From contig CANQKW010000001.1 in assembly GCA_947624555.1 (NCBI GenBank), positions 124,001 through 188,000 on the forward strand: a stretch of DNA of 64,000 bases. Direction: 5' to 3'. This document shows positions 35,069 through 45,702 of this stretch, piece by piece. Within the stretch, counting starts at the first letter, position 1, and every line of letters begins with the position of its first letter. Below the pieces are notes generated by a model. That model was not told where the DNA came from and made no database searches. It saw only the letters and a program-made list of their open reading frames with translations. This stretch comes from an uncultured Clostridia bacterium. GTDB taxonomy: Bacteria; Bacillota; Clostridia; Oscillospirales; Ruminococcaceae. The translations under genes were made by a program, and so were the position numbers.

Positions 35069-38000
35069 TTAAGTTATTATATCATTCAGCTCGTCGGAAA
35101 TCTCCTCTGAAAGCTCCTGACGCAGCAGCCTTGATACGCCCTTTTCCTGCATAAACACGCCGTAAAGCACCGAACAGCCCTCTATCGTTCCTCTTCTGTG
35201 AGTGATAACCATAAGCTGAGTGCTGCGGCTGAACTGGTTAAGATACCTTATATACTTCTCGACGTTTATATCGTCAAGCGCAGCGTCAACCTCGTCAAGC
35301 ATACAAAACGGCGTCGGACGATGCATAAGAATTGCAAAATAAATCGTAATAGCAACCATTGTCTGCTCGCCACCCGAAAGCGAAATAAGGTTCTTGATGA
35401 CCTTTCCCGGAGGAGCCGCTTTAATTTCAATGCCCGAATTAAGTATATCTTCGGGATTTGTAAGCTCCAGCTCTGCGTGAGAACCGGGCCCGAAAATCTG
35501 CGTGAAAATATTCTTGAAATGCTTGTTAATATCCTCAAAACTCGCAAGAAAACGGGTCTTAATATCGCCCGTGAGCTGATCAATCAGCTTTTCAAGTCCG
35601 TGTTTTGCGTCCTCAATATCACGCAACTGAGCAGACTGAAACTCATACCGCTTTGAAACTGTTTCGTACTCCTCGATTGACGACATATTTACAATTCCCA
35701 AAGCGGAAATTTTCTTGTTAAGCTCGTTCAAATCGTTTTCCGCCGACAGCAGATTATCGGGAATTTTCGCCTCCTGCTCCGCCTGAGAAACCGTCATTTC
35801 ATAGCTGTCCATAAGCAATTCGACTATCTTGTCGTATTCCTTCTGAAGAGCCACTCTTCGCTCTTCCAGACGAGCAAGCTCGCTTGAAAACTTCTGCTTA
35901 TTTTTATTTGCCTCGTCAATATCGCGGCGAAGTTCGGCGATTTTCCCGTCAAGTTCCGTTATCTGCTTTGAAATGCTCTCGATTTCATCGTTTTGTTCGG
36001 TAAGCTCAGAGCTTGACTTCTCGATTTCACGTTTCAGTCTTTCAATTCTCTCACGAATTTCACGGTCCGAATTATCGAGATTTTCCATTGCGCTCTTATA
36101 GCCGCCGCTGTTCTCAAGCAAGGTTTTTCTGTCATCGGTAATGCTTTTTATCTGCGCTCTCAAAGCGTCTGCGTCCTTCTGAACCGACATTTTACTGAGG
36201 TCAAGCTCGTGTATGCCGTCCGAAACAGCCTTGATCCTGTTTTCTGTTTCGGAGCGTTCGCCGGACTGTTCCTCGTGCTTTTTCTCCAGCTCAGCGATGG
36301 TTTCTTCAAGCTCGAACAGTTCCTTTTCCGCTTTCCCGATGATTTCATTCTGCTGTTTCACCTGCAAATCAAAACGTTCAAGCGTCTGACGAGATGTTGC
36401 TCCTTGCAAATCAAGCTGTTCGATAAGACCTTTAAGTCGGGATTTTTCCGCACCTGCACGGATATCTTCCTGCTCAAGCTCACGTATTCTGTCCTGCATA
36501 CCCTCAATTTCGATTGAAAACTTCGCATATTCCGCTCTGTAGCGTTCAAATTCCTCTGCGCAGCTTTTTTCTTTCTCTTTAAGCCTCGAAATTTCCTTAT
36601 AGAGGGAATCAAGCTCCTGCTTTCTTGAAATAATGCCCGCACCCGATACCCTTGAACCGCCCGTAAACGAACCGCCCGAATTTACGACCTGACCGTCAAG
36701 AGTCACAATTCTGAATTTATATCCGTATTTTTTTCCGATAAAAGCCGCCGTGTCAATATCGTCAACTATCACCGTAAGGCCTAACAGATTGCCGATAATA
36801 TTCCTGTATTCCTTATCACATTCGACAATCTCTGCGGCAATTCCCTCAAAACCCGTTTCAGAAGGCAGATCCTTTTCGTTAAGCGTTCTGCTCTTGATTG
36901 AAGTCAGCGGATAAAACGTGGCTCTGCCTGCGTTTGTTTCTTTCAAAAAGCGTATACAGCGAGTAGCTGTTTCCTCGTTGTCAACGATAATATTCTGCAT
37001 CACCGCAGAAAGTGCTGTTTCGATTGCCGTGATATACTTCTGCGGCACAGTCACAATATCCGCTACCGTTCCGTGTATGCCGTTAAGCCTGCCCTGTTCT
37101 CCTGCGTTTATGACCTCTTTTACAGCTCTTGAATAGCCTTCCTTGCTGCGCTCTATATCCGACAAGACCTTATGACGCTGCTGTTTTTCGCCCAGAGCTT
37201 TCTGCACTTCCTCGTGAGCTTTTCTTGCGTCATCCACACGCTTTTTTCTTCCCTCGGAGAGCCGTTCCATACCTGCCGCTTTATTGGCTGCCGCCTGCTT
37301 TTCATCTTCGATTTCACGGGAGCGTTTTTCTGCCTCTTCAAGCTCTTTTTTGTATTCGAGCAAGGTATTTTCGCTGTCCGAAACGCCCCTTAAAAACTCG
37401 TTTTTCTGCTCTTCTGTTTCCTCACGGACACGCTCTGACTGCGATTTAATAAGCGAAAGCTCGGTTTTTCTGCCGTATACCTTTGCAATTTCTCCCTCAA
37501 GAGCAGAATATTCCTTTCCCTTTTCGGAATTTCTTTCGGAAATTTCCCTCAGCTCGTTTTCAAGGCTTTTTATCTGCCCGTCAAGTTCTTTTTCTTCGGC
37601 GATTTTACGCTCTATTTCGCCGTTTATCTCTTCGATTTTCTCATCAAATGCCAAGCTGTTCTGTTCAGCTTTCTTTAGCTGTTCCGTAAGCTCGGTACGG
37701 CGCTGCCCGTTATGTTTCAAATCATTTTCGGCAACGGAAATATCCGATTTTTTCTCTGAAAGCTCATCGTTCGCATTCTGAATACCTGCTCTTATTCTTG
37801 ACAGGCGTGCGTTTGCGGCGAGCTTGTCATCTCCCAGCCTTTCTATGCTTTCATTTGCCTTTTCAATGTCACGCTCATAGTTGTCACATTCGGCTCTGTT
37901 GAGCAGCAAATCATCATCAAGCCTGATAAGACCCTCTCGCTTTTCTTTAAGCCGAGCTACGGAAACAGAAATTTCAAGCTCTTTTTTCTCCGCCATAAGC

Positions 38001-38650
38001 TCGCTTGCAAGCACGGCTTTTTCAGACTGCTTTTTAAGTATCGGCAAGCGCTCCTCATCGACCCGTATCAAGTCCTTCTGACGAATTATATTATCTTCCG
38101 CCTGGGCAAGCTGCTTTTCAGCGTCGGCTTTTTTATGCAGGAACAGCGAAACTCCAGCCGCCTCCTCAAAAATCTCACGGCGCTCTGTGCCTCTTGCGTT
38201 GACGATCTCGGCAACTCGTCCCTGTCCCACGATAGAGTATCCGTCACGTCCGAGACCTGTTCCCATAAGCAACTCCTGAATATCTTTCAGACGAGATTTT
38301 CTGCCGTTTATAAGATATTCGCTCTCGCCTGTTCTGTACAGCTTACGAGATATTTCCACCTCATTTTCATCTATTGCCAGCGCCCTGTCGCTGTTGTCGA
38401 TAAGCAGCGTGACCTTTGCAAAGCCCATAGGCTTTCTTTCCGTCGTTCCGTGGAAGATCACGTCCTCCATTTTTTCTCCCCGCAGAGTTTTTGCGCCCTG
38501 TTCGCCCATTACCCAGCGAAGTGCGTCGGAAATATTGCTTTTTCCGTTGCCGTTACTTCCGACGACAGCGGTAGTTTTTGCGTCAAACTGAAGTACAGTC
38601 TTGTCCGCAAAGGACTTAAATCCCTGTATTGTAAGCGTCTTAAAAAACAT
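35069..38650 (-). CDS. smc: Chromosome segregation protein SMC
   Basis: 1193 residues: head with GSNGNGKSNISDALRWVMGE (about 32-51), coiled-coil arm, hinge about 515-640 (GIHGTVADI to NSGGSFTGGS), return coiled coil, and C-terminal head with NLISLSGGEQTMVAITI and the Walker B FCMLDEVDAALDD. Full length and intact. Acts with ScpA/ScpB in chromosome compaction. Confidence 0.98.
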   Translation of the reverse strand: MFFKTLTIQGFKSFADKTVLQFDAKTTAVVGSNGNGKSNISDALRWVMGEQGAKTLRGEKMEDVIFHGTTERKPMGFAKVTLLIDNSDRALAIDENEVEISRKLYRTGESEYLINGRKSRLKDIQELLMGTGLGRDGYSIVGQGRVAEIVNARGTERREIFEEAAGVSLFLHKKADAEKQLAQAEDNIIRQKDLIRVDEERLPILKKQSEKAVLASELMAEKKELEISVSVARLKEKREGLIRLDDDLLLNRAECDNYERDIEKANESIERLGDDKLAANARLSRIRAGIQNANDELSEKKSDISVAENDLKHNGQRRTELTEQLKKAEQNSLAFDEKIEEINGEIERKIAEEKELDGQIKSLENELREISERNSEKGKEYSALEGEIAKVYGRKTELSLIKSQSERVREETEEQKNEFLRGVSDSENTLLEYKKELEEAEKRSREIEDEKQAAANKAAGMERLSEGRKKRVDDARKAHEEVQKALGEKQQRHKVLSDIERSKEGYSRAVKEVINAGEQGRLNGIHGTVADIVTVPQKYITAIETALSAVMQNIIVDNEETATRCIRFLKETNAGRATFYPLTSIKSRTLNEKDLPSETGFEGIAAEIVECDKEYRNIIGNLLGLTVIVDDIDTAAFIGKKYGYKFRIVTLDGQVVNSGGSFTGGSRVSGAGIISRKQELDSLYKEISRLKEKEKSCAEEFERYRAEYAKFSIEIEGMQDRIRELEQEDIRAGAEKSRLKGLIEQLDLQGATSRQTLERFDLQVKQQNEIIGKAEKELFELEETIAELEKKHEEQSGERSETENRIKAVSDGIHELDLSKMSVQKDADALRAQIKSITDDRKTLLENSGGYKSAMENLDNSDREIRERIERLKREIEKSSSELTEQNDEIESISKQITELDGKIAELRRDIDEANKNKQKFSSELARLEERRVALQKEYDKIVELLMDSYEMTVSQAEQEAKIPDNLLSAENDLNELNKKISALGIVNMSSIEEYETVSKRYEFQSAQLRDIEDAKHGLEKLIDQLTGDIKTRFLASFEDINKHFKNIFTQIFGPGSHAELELTNPEDILNSGIEIKAAPPGKVIKNLISLSGGEQTMVAITIYFAILMHRPTPFCMLDEVDAALDDINVEKYIRYLNQFSRSTQLMVITHRRGTIEGCSVLYGVFMQEKGVSRLLRQELSEEISDELNDIIT

Positions 38651-39657
38651 TAAAAATCCTCAATTTCGATATAAACTCCCGATTTTTCTTTGACCTTTAT
38701 CTTATAGCCGATTTCCTCAAGAACAGACAGATTTTTTCTCTTCTGACCTATCAGCTTGCTTAAATTCCTTTTGTCGGTAAAAACCGTATAACTGCCTTTC
38801 CGAAGAGCCTTTAAACGCTCTTTCAAGTCGTCAAGCATAAGTCTGCTCTCAACGATTTCACGAAAACACGGGTGATAAACTCCGCCGAGCATATCCTTTT
38901 CGACGCTTTCGCTTGCGTGAAGTCCCATTCTGATTACTCGGATATTGTTCTCGGTGAATTTCTTCAAAAGCTCTGAGCAAAGCTCGACCGTTTCATCAAA
39001 CGAAAAGCTTTTAAATCTGCCGCATTCAAAAAGCTCCCCCAGACGAGTATTTTTCAGGATAACCGTCGGGTAAATCCTTACTGTTTCGGGTTTTAATTTT
39101 ATAAATTCGTCTGCGGTGTAAAGCGAGTTTTCAATCGTATCCCCGTACAGTCCCGTCATCATCTGCAATCCCAGTTCAAAGCCGTTTTCACGTATCAGAC
39201 GTGAGGAATTTCTCACATCCTGCGCACTATGTCCCCTTTCGTTTGCACAAAGCACCTCGTCGCTCATAGACTGTGCGCCAAGCTCAATTGCGGTCATTCT
39301 GTACTCCTTGAAAATCGTCAGAATTTCCTCGTCAATGCAATCGGGTCTTGTGGAGCACCGTATTCCCGTATACACGGGAAACCTCTCCATTGCCTTATTT
39401 GCGGCTTTCAAAAGACTTATCATATACTCTTTCGGAACAGCCGAAAAGCTCCCGCCGAAAAACGCAATCTGTGCGGTGATATTTTTTTCAGAAAGACCTG
39501 CCGCCTGCTCTTCAAGAACAGCATAAACTTCTTCGGAGGACGGCGCTTTCTGTGAGCCCGAAACGCTCCTCTGGTCGCAGAACGAACATCTGTGCGGACA
39601 GCCCAGATGCGGAATAAAAATGCTTAGATTAGTCTGTTTCATCTGTTTAACCGACAT
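38650..39657 (-). CDS. Elp3-like radical SAM protein
   Basis: 335 residues with the radical-SAM cluster motif GCPHRCSFC near residue 20, FFGGSFSAVP and IELGAQSMSDEVL. It resembles the radical-SAM half of Elp3 and belongs to a group often coded between rnc and smc in Clostridia; no acetyltransferase domain is present. Substrate unknown. Its start overlaps rnc by 11 bases; a second ATG five codons later is possible. Confidence 0.85.
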   Translation of the reverse strand: MSVKQMKQTNLSIFIPHLGCPHRCSFCDQRSVSGSQKAPSSEEVYAVLEEQAAGLSEKNITAQIAFFGGSFSAVPKEYMISLLKAANKAMERFPVYTGIRCSTRPDCIDEEILTIFKEYRMTAIELGAQSMSDEVLCANERGHSAQDVRNSSRLIRENGFELGLQMMTGLYGDTIENSLYTADEFIKLKPETVRIYPTVILKNTRLGELFECGRFKSFSFDETVELCSELLKKFTENNIRVIRMGLHASESVEKDMLGGVYHPCFREIVESRLMLDDLKERLKALRKGSYTVFTDKRNLSKLIGQKRKNLSVLEEIGYKIKVKEKSGVYIEIEDF

Positions 39658-40336
39658 CGTATCCCATAAGGCTCACTGCCTCCTTTGCAGCCTCCTGCTC
39701 AGCCTCTTTTTTGGAAAAGCCTTTTCCGCTCCCTATGACCTGACCGTTCAGAAGTACCTTTGCGTGAAACTGCTTACGGTGCGGTTCTCCGTTATTATCT
39801 GTGACCTCATAGGAGATTTTTTCCTCTGGATTTTTCTGGATTATCTCCTGCAAAACGGTTTTGTAATCGCCGAGCCTTACCTTACCCGATTTCAGCGCCT
39901 CAATAGACGGCACAAAGTTCAAAATCATCTTCATTGCAGCGTCTATTCCTCCGTCGAGATAAACTGCGGCTATCATCGCCTCAAAAGCGTCCGCAAGAAT
40001 GGAACGCCTTGTCCTTCCGCCTGTCATTTCCTCGCCTTTTCCGAGAAGAATATACTTTCCGAGTTCTATTTTATTAGCGAAGTTAAACAGCGAATTTTCG
40101 CATACAATCGACGCACGCAGCTTTGTAAGTCCTCCCTCGGGAACGCTTGTCATATTAGTGAAAAGATACTGCGAAACCGTAATTTGCAGCACGCTGTCCC
40201 CGAGAAACTCCAGGCGCTCGTTTGAGCCGTTGTTTTTGCCCCCCGAATAGCTTGAATGCGTCATTGCACGCCGAAGATACTCACGTTTTTTAAATTTATA
40301 GCCGATTTTTTCTTCAAGTTCAGCCAAATCAGCCAT
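39647..40336 (-). CDS. rnc: Ribonuclease III
   Basis: 229 residues: catalytic NERLEFLGDSVLQI and ADAFEAMIAAVYLDGG, then a dsRNA-binding domain (DYKTVLQEIIQK... KKEAEQEAAKEA). Processes rRNA and dsRNA. Overlaps plsX by 8 bases. Confidence 0.98.
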   Translation of the reverse strand: MADLAELEEKIGYKFKKREYLRRAMTHSSYSGGKNNGSNERLEFLGDSVLQITVSQYLFTNMTSVPEGGLTKLRASIVCENSLFNFANKIELGKYILLGKGEEMTGGRTRRSILADAFEAMIAAVYLDGGIDAAMKMILNFVPSIEALKSGKVRLGDYKTVLQEIIQKNPEEKISYEVTDNNGEPHRKQFHAKVLLNGQVIGSGKGFSKKEAEQEAAKEAVSLMGYDVG

Positions 40337-41348
40337 TTTCTATCTCCTCTCCGATGCTCAGATTAGCTATTGCATTTGTCATTTCTACCAGTGCGTTGTT
40401 CTCAACAAACGCTTTCGCCTGACGGAAAGCGCCGAAGAAAGCCACAGCGTCCGAAGAACCGTGTGCCTTGAATACAGGCTTTGCCGTTCCCAGAAGAGGC
40501 GAACCGCCTATTTCTCTGTAATCAACCTGTTTCAGAAAATCGCCGAGTTTGGATTTCACGCACAGCGCACCTATTTTTGTCTTAAGATTTGCATAGAAAA
40601 TAGACTTAAGAGCGTCCTTCATAAGTGCGCCCATACCCTCGCAAGCCTTTAAGTACACATTTCCCGTAAATCCGTCCGTCACGAGAACGTCAACAGCGCC
40701 AAGCGGAACATCTCTCGCCTCGACATAACCCACAAAGTTCACGGGAGCTTTTTCGAGCAGTTTTCTTGTCTCGTGTTCAAGCTCTCTTCCCTTTTCGTCC
40801 TCAGAGCCTATATTCAGCAAGCCCACACGGGGATTTTGAATACCGTAAGCTGTTTTCATAAAGCAGCTTCCCAGAATAGCAAACTGCAAAAGCATTTCGG
40901 GACGGCAGTCGAGATTTGCGCCGCCGTCGATAACGGCATATCTTTTGCCGCCGGAGCTTGGCATAAGCGGAACGAGTGCGGTCCTTTTCACGCCCTTGAT
41001 ACGCTTTTCGATAAGAGTTCCTCCGACAACGATTGCCGCAGTACTGCCTGCGCTGATTGCTGCGTCTGCTTTTCCTTCGGCGAGCAGATAAAATGCTCTT
41101 CCCATAGATGTATTGCTTTTTTCCTTGACAACAGATTTCGGAGAGTCCTCTGTTGTGATAACTCCTTCGGCAGACTCAAAGGTAATTCCCTCTTTGGATA
41201 CGCCCAGAGCCTTCATACGTTCCTCAAGAACAGCGACATCTCCCGTTACTATGACCTCAATTCCCAAATCTCTTACAGCAAGAGCAGCGCCCTTTAAAAT
41301 CTCATCGGGAGCGTTGTCACCGCCGAAACCGTCAATTACAATTTTCAT
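40329..41348 (-). CDS. plsX: Phosphate acyltransferase PlsX
   Basis: 339 residues with IDGFGGDNAPDEILKGA, DGGANLDCRPEMLLQFA and LVTDGFTGNVYLK. Makes acyl-phosphate for phospholipid synthesis. In many Firmicutes acpP separates plsX and rnc; here the genes overlap and acpP is absent. Confidence 0.97.
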   Translation of the reverse strand: MKIVIDGFGGDNAPDEILKGAALAVRDLGIEVIVTGDVAVLEERMKALGVSKEGITFESAEGVITTEDSPKSVVKEKSNTSMGRAFYLLAEGKADAAISAGSTAAIVVGGTLIEKRIKGVKRTALVPLMPSSGGKRYAVIDGGANLDCRPEMLLQFAILGSCFMKTAYGIQNPRVGLLNIGSEDEKGRELEHETRKLLEKAPVNFVGYVEARDVPLGAVDVLVTDGFTGNVYLKACEGMGALMKDALKSIFYANLKTKIGALCVKSKLGDFLKQVDYREIGGSPLLGTAKPVFKAHGSSDAVAFFGAFRQAKAFVENNALVEMTNAIANLSIGEEIENG

Positions 41349-41401
41349 TTTACACTCCTTAGTTTAACTGTCCAAATCATAAGGTTTTTACCGATTTTTC
41401 A

Positions 41402-42712
41402 TTATCCGTCTGCCGCAGCGATTGCTTTGTCCAGATCCTTCAAAGCTCTTTCGGCAAGAGCCGCATATTTTTCTCTTTTATCTCTGATATTTCTTTCAAG
41501 AGGTGGCAAAATTCCCATATTTGCACCCATAGGCTGAAATTCCGTGAAACTTTCGTTTTCCCAACCGCAGACATATGCTGTCAGCGCACCCGACATTGTC
41601 GTTTCGGGGAGCTTTATCGGTTCTTTCCCCGACAGCCTGTCCGCAAGCGCTCTTCCGGCGATAATGCCCGAAACCGCACTCTCGATATAGCCCTCTACGC
41701 CCGTGATCTGACCGCCGAAAAACACATTTTCCGAACCTTTAAGCATATAATTTTTATCCAGACACGCCCGTGAGCAGATATAAGAATTTCTGTGCATAAC
41801 GCCGTATCTCACAAATTCCGCATTTTCAAGTCCCGGTATAAGCGAAAAAACACGTTTCTGCTCCCCAAATTTCAAATTAGTCTGAAAACCCACAAGGTTA
41901 AACATTGTGCCCTCTATGTTTTCTTTCCTCAGCTGAACCGCCGCATAAGGACGCCTGCCCGTTCGGGGATCGGTAAGACCGACAGGTTTCATACAGCCGT
42001 AGCGCACGCTTTCAATTCCTCGTTTTGCAAGCACCTCGACAGGCATACAGCCCTCGTAAACATCAAGCTTATCAAACTCGTGAAGAGGAGCAGTTTGGGA
42101 ATTTACAAGTTCATTACAAAACCTCTCAAACTCTTCTCTTGTCATAGGGCAGTTTGCATAATCCGCACCGCCCTTATCATACCTTGACTGATAAAAAGCG
42201 ACAGAGAAATCCACGCTCTCTGCGGTAACAATAGGCGCTGCTGCGTCATAAAACGACAGCCTGCCGCCGCATTTTAAGTAGATTTTTTCTGCAAGAGCGT
42301 CGCTTGTGAGCGGACCTGTGCAGATAACCGTGTTTTTTTCGGGAAATTCGGTTATCTCTTCTCTTACGACCGTGATTTTCGGGTGATTGCTTATAATGTG
42401 GGTCATCTCGTCGGAAAAATCCTGCCGATTAACCGCCAGAGCGCCTCCTGCCGGAACAGCGGTTTTTTCGGCGGTCGGCACGATTATTGAACCCAACTTT
42501 CGCATTTCTTCCTTCAAAAGACCGCAGGCGCTGTCTACTCTCGCCGATTTAAGCGAATTTGAGCAGACAAGCTCCGCAAATCCCTCGTATCTGTGTGCAG
42601 GTGAAAACTTTACGGGTTTCATCTCGCAAAGCTCCACCTCAAAACCTCGCTGTGCAAGCTGCCATGCTGCCTCACAGCCTGCCAGACCTGCCCCGATCAC
42701 CCTAACTTTCAT
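41402..42712 (-). CDS. trmFO: Methylenetetrahydrofolate-tRNA (uracil-5-)-methyltransferase TrmFO
   Basis: 436-residue FAD enzyme: VIGAGLAGCEAAWQL (FAD), ELVCSNSLKS, EGCMPVEVLAKRG, GGQITGVEGYIESAVSG. It makes m5U54 in tRNA. The ATG at 42712 lies inside the last codons of topA (11-base overlap); the topA-trmFO order is common in Firmicutes. Confidence 0.96.
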   Translation of the reverse strand: MKVRVIGAGLAGCEAAWQLAQRGFEVELCEMKPVKFSPAHRYEGFAELVCSNSLKSARVDSACGLLKEEMRKLGSIIVPTAEKTAVPAGGALAVNRQDFSDEMTHIISNHPKITVVREEITEFPEKNTVICTGPLTSDALAEKIYLKCGGRLSFYDAAAPIVTAESVDFSVAFYQSRYDKGGADYANCPMTREEFERFCNELVNSQTAPLHEFDKLDVYEGCMPVEVLAKRGIESVRYGCMKPVGLTDPRTGRRPYAAVQLRKENIEGTMFNLVGFQTNLKFGEQKRVFSLIPGLENAEFVRYGVMHRNSYICSRACLDKNYMLKGSENVFFGGQITGVEGYIESAVSGIIAGRALADRLSGKEPIKLPETTMSGALTAYVCGWENESFTEFQPMGANMGILPPLERNIRDKREKYAALAERALKDLDKAIAAADG

Positions 42713-44804
42713 CTTTGTCCTTGTTCTTGTCAAGCGGTCTTTCGTAACCGCAGCCGTCCTTTGCGCAGTAAATTTTACCCAGCTTGCCTGTTTTCTTGAA
42801 CAGCGTTGCGCCGCACTGCGGACATTTCTCTTCAAGAGGCACGTCCCACGTCATAAAATTGCAGTCCTTGTAGTTTTCGCAGCCGTAGAACGGCTTGCCC
42901 TTCTTTGATTTTTTAAGCAGCATTTTCTTTCCGCATTTCGGGCAGTTTCCGCCTGTTTCGGTAACGATTTTCTTTGTAAATTTGCACTCAGGAAAACCCG
43001 AACAGCCCAAAAACTTTCCGTAAGGACCGATTTTAATGACCATTGGCTTTCCGCACTCCTCGCAGATTATATCGGTCGGTTCATCGGGTATTTTGACGTG
43101 TTTTCCGTTCATTTCCTTTTCCGCCTGAGTCAGGCTCTTGTCGAACGCCTTGTAAAAGCTCCTGAGCGTTTCTACCCAATCCTTACTTCCGCTTTCAATA
43201 TCGTCAAGACTGCTCTCCAGTTTCGCCGTGAATTTTACATCGACGATATTGTTGAATTTATCCTTCAGCAGCTCTGTTATAACTTCTCCCAGAGCCGTCG
43301 GTTTAAGCTGATTTCCCGTTTCTCGTTCTACGTAATGACGGTCGATGATCGTAGAAATAGTCGGCGCATAAGTCGACGGTCTGCCTATTCCGTTTTCTTC
43401 GAGAGCCTTGATAAGAGATGCCTCGTTATATCGTGCAGGAGGCTGTGTAAAATGCTGATTTCCAACGACCTCTGCGGCTGTCAACTTTTCTTTCTCCTCA
43501 ATTTTGGGGAGAGCGCCGCCCTGCTCCTCGCTGTCGTTTCTTTCCTCGTAAAGTTTTGTAAATCCGTCGAATTTCACGGAATAACCGCTCGCTTTGAAAA
43601 GGCAGTTATTTGCCTCAATATCGACCGAAACCGTATCCATAATCGCATTTGCCATCTGGCTTGCCGTAAAACGTTCCCAGATGAGCTTATAAAGCTTGTA
43701 CTGGTCGCTTGTGAGAGAGCTTTTTACCTTATCGGGGGAAAGCTCGACATTTGACGGACGAATTGCCTCGTGAGCGTCCTGTGCGTTGCTTTTGGACTTG
43801 TACACACGGGGCTTTTCGGGGAGATATTCCGCACCGTAAACATTTCTGATAAGCTCGGCAGCAGCAGCCTTAGCCTCGTCGGAAATTCTGAGCGAGTCGG
43901 TTCTCATATAGGTTATCAGACCGACTGCGCCCGTTCCTGCAACCTCAACGCCCTCGTAAAGCTCCTGTGCGGCTTTCATTGTACGTCTTGCCTGAAAACC
44001 CAGCCTTTTTGACGCCTCCTGCTGCAATGTTGAAGTAGTAAACGGCGGTGCAGGCTGTTTTTTACGCTGCGATTTCTTAATTCCCGAAACCGTGTAATCC
44101 GCATTTTTAAGCCTTTCGAGAATTGCGTCCGTTTCTTTTTTGTCTTTCAGTTCAGCTTTTTTTCCGTCGATTTCGGACAGTTTTGCCGAAAACAGCTTTT
44201 TGGAATTTGCCGTGTGAAATTTTCCGTCTATTGTCCAGTATTCGGTCGACTTAAATGAACGAATTTCCTCCTCACGGTCAACGATTATTCTCACTGCAAC
44301 GGACTGCACACGACCTGCCGAAAGACCTCTCCTTACCTTTTTCCACAGAAACGGAGATAATTTATAGCCAACTATCCTGTCGAGTATTCTTCGTGTCTGC
44401 TGTGCGTTTACAACATCTTCGTTAATAGTCCGGGGGTGACTCATTCCGTACTGCACGCCCGATTTTGTTATCTCATTGAACGTAACACGCACCGCCTGCT
44501 TTTCGTCAATATTGAGCAAATGCGACAAATGCCACGCAATAGCCTCTCCCTCACGGTCAGGGTCGGTTGCAAGATAGACGGTATCACTTTCTTTCGCACG
44601 CTTTTTAAGCTCTTTTATAATATCCGCCTTGTCTTTCATATTTACATACTGCGGCTCGAAATTATTTTCAACATCAACGCCGAGTTTAGACTTAGGCAAA
44701 TCAATAATATGCCCCGTTGACGCTATCACATCATATCCCGCACCCAGATATTTTTTAACCGTTTTCGCCTTGGAAGGCGACTCAAGTATTACTAAATCAG
44801 CCAA
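42702..44804 (-). CDS. topA: DNA topoisomerase I
   Basis: 700 residues: TOPRIM domain LVILESPSKAKTV with DPDREGEAIAWHL, catalytic Tyr in GLITYMRTDSLRIS, and three C-terminal four-Cys zinc ribbons (CEECGK, CPKCGK, CPQCGA blocks, about 575-690). Relaxes negative supercoils. 16 bases after the SpoU-type gene. Confidence 0.98.
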   Translation of the reverse strand: MADLVILESPSKAKTVKKYLGAGYDVIASTGHIIDLPKSKLGVDVENNFEPQYVNMKDKADIIKELKKRAKESDTVYLATDPDREGEAIAWHLSHLLNIDEKQAVRVTFNEITKSGVQYGMSHPRTINEDVVNAQQTRRILDRIVGYKLSPFLWKKVRRGLSAGRVQSVAVRIIVDREEEIRSFKSTEYWTIDGKFHTANSKKLFSAKLSEIDGKKAELKDKKETDAILERLKNADYTVSGIKKSQRKKQPAPPFTTSTLQQEASKRLGFQARRTMKAAQELYEGVEVAGTGAVGLITYMRTDSLRISDEAKAAAAELIRNVYGAEYLPEKPRVYKSKSNAQDAHEAIRPSNVELSPDKVKSSLTSDQYKLYKLIWERFTASQMANAIMDTVSVDIEANNCLFKASGYSVKFDGFTKLYEERNDSEEQGGALPKIEEKEKLTAAEVVGNQHFTQPPARYNEASLIKALEENGIGRPSTYAPTISTIIDRHYVERETGNQLKPTALGEVITELLKDKFNNIVDVKFTAKLESSLDDIESGSKDWVETLRSFYKAFDKSLTQAEKEMNGKHVKIPDEPTDIICEECGKPMVIKIGPYGKFLGCSGFPECKFTKKIVTETGGNCPKCGKKMLLKKSKKGKPFYGCENYKDCNFMTWDVPLEEKCPQCGATLFKKTGKLGKIYCAKDGCGYERPLDKNKDKDES

Positions 44805-44819
44805 AACTATTGCTCCTCT

Positions 44820-45599
44820 TTATTTATTTGTAATTTCCCATATAATTATTGCCGCAGCGACAGCCGCATTGAGGCTTTCTGCGCCTTTTATGGGAATGTA
44901 GAGTTTTTTATCGCAGATTTTTGCAATTTCGCACGACACGCCTGCGCCCTCGCTGCCGATGACCACGGCGGTTTTTTCGGGAAACGCAGTTTCTCCCAAA
45001 CGCACTGCGCTTTTATCGAGCATAGCGGCGTAAGTTTCAAATTCTCTTGTGCGCAGCCACTCTCCGAGGTTTTCGGCACCGGCAACAAGGGTCGGCATTC
45101 TGAAAACGCTCCCCATAGACGCTCTGAGAGTTTTCGGCGAAAATCTGTCTGCGCAGCCGTTTGCGAATACAACTCCGTCAATTCCCAGAGCCTCGGCGGT
45201 ACGAATCATCGTTCCGACATTTCCGGGGTCTTGGACGCCGTCTAAAACGACAAGTTTCTTTGCATTTTCGGAAATCTGCCGTCCGAAACATTCCGCCGCT
45301 GCGAACAGACCCTGCGGAGTTTTCGTATCTGAAATATATTCGGAAAGTTCGTCAGTTATTACAGCGGAAAAATTTGCCTTCGCCTGCACCGATTTTACGG
45401 TTTCGGGATATTTTTCGGCAGCTTTTTCGGTGTACAGAAAATACTCGATTGCCGAACAATCTTTGCAATCCGCAAGTTCCCTGCACAAATGGTCGCCCTC
45501 TGCTGCAAACATATCCGTCTGGCGGCGGTAATTTGCACTTCTCAGCAGCTCTCTCATAAACCTAACATTCTGATTTTTTCTTGAAGAAATTTCTTCCAA
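44820..45599 (-). CDS. SpoU/TrmH family RNA 2'-O-methyltransferase
   Basis: About 259 residues. N-terminal substrate-binding domain (SSRKNQNVRFMRELL) and SPOUT knot motifs NVGTMIRTAEALG, VIGSEGAGVS and IPIKGAESLNAAVAAAI. An rRNA or tRNA ribose methylase. I chose a TTG start at 45599 because GGGAG lies 8 bases upstream and the family usually begins just before the SRKN block; another TTG ten codons earlier is possible. Confidence 0.88.
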   Translation of the reverse strand: MEEISSRKNQNVRFMRELLRSANYRRQTDMFAAEGDHLCRELADCKDCSAIEYFLYTEKAAEKYPETVKSVQAKANFSAVITDELSEYISDTKTPQGLFAAAECFGRQISENAKKLVVLDGVQDPGNVGTMIRTAEALGIDGVVFANGCADRFSPKTLRASMGSVFRMPTLVAGAENLGEWLRTREFETYAAMLDKSAVRLGETAFPEKTAVVIGSEGAGVSCEIAKICDKKLYIPIKGAESLNAAVAAAIIIWEITNK

Positions 45600-45702
45600 A
45601 AAAACATCTCCCAAAGAACTTATTTGCAAAACCGAAAAAATCTTTGTATTTTCAACGCTTAAACAAGGATTTTGCGGCTTTGCAAATATGCCCTACATAG
45701 TG

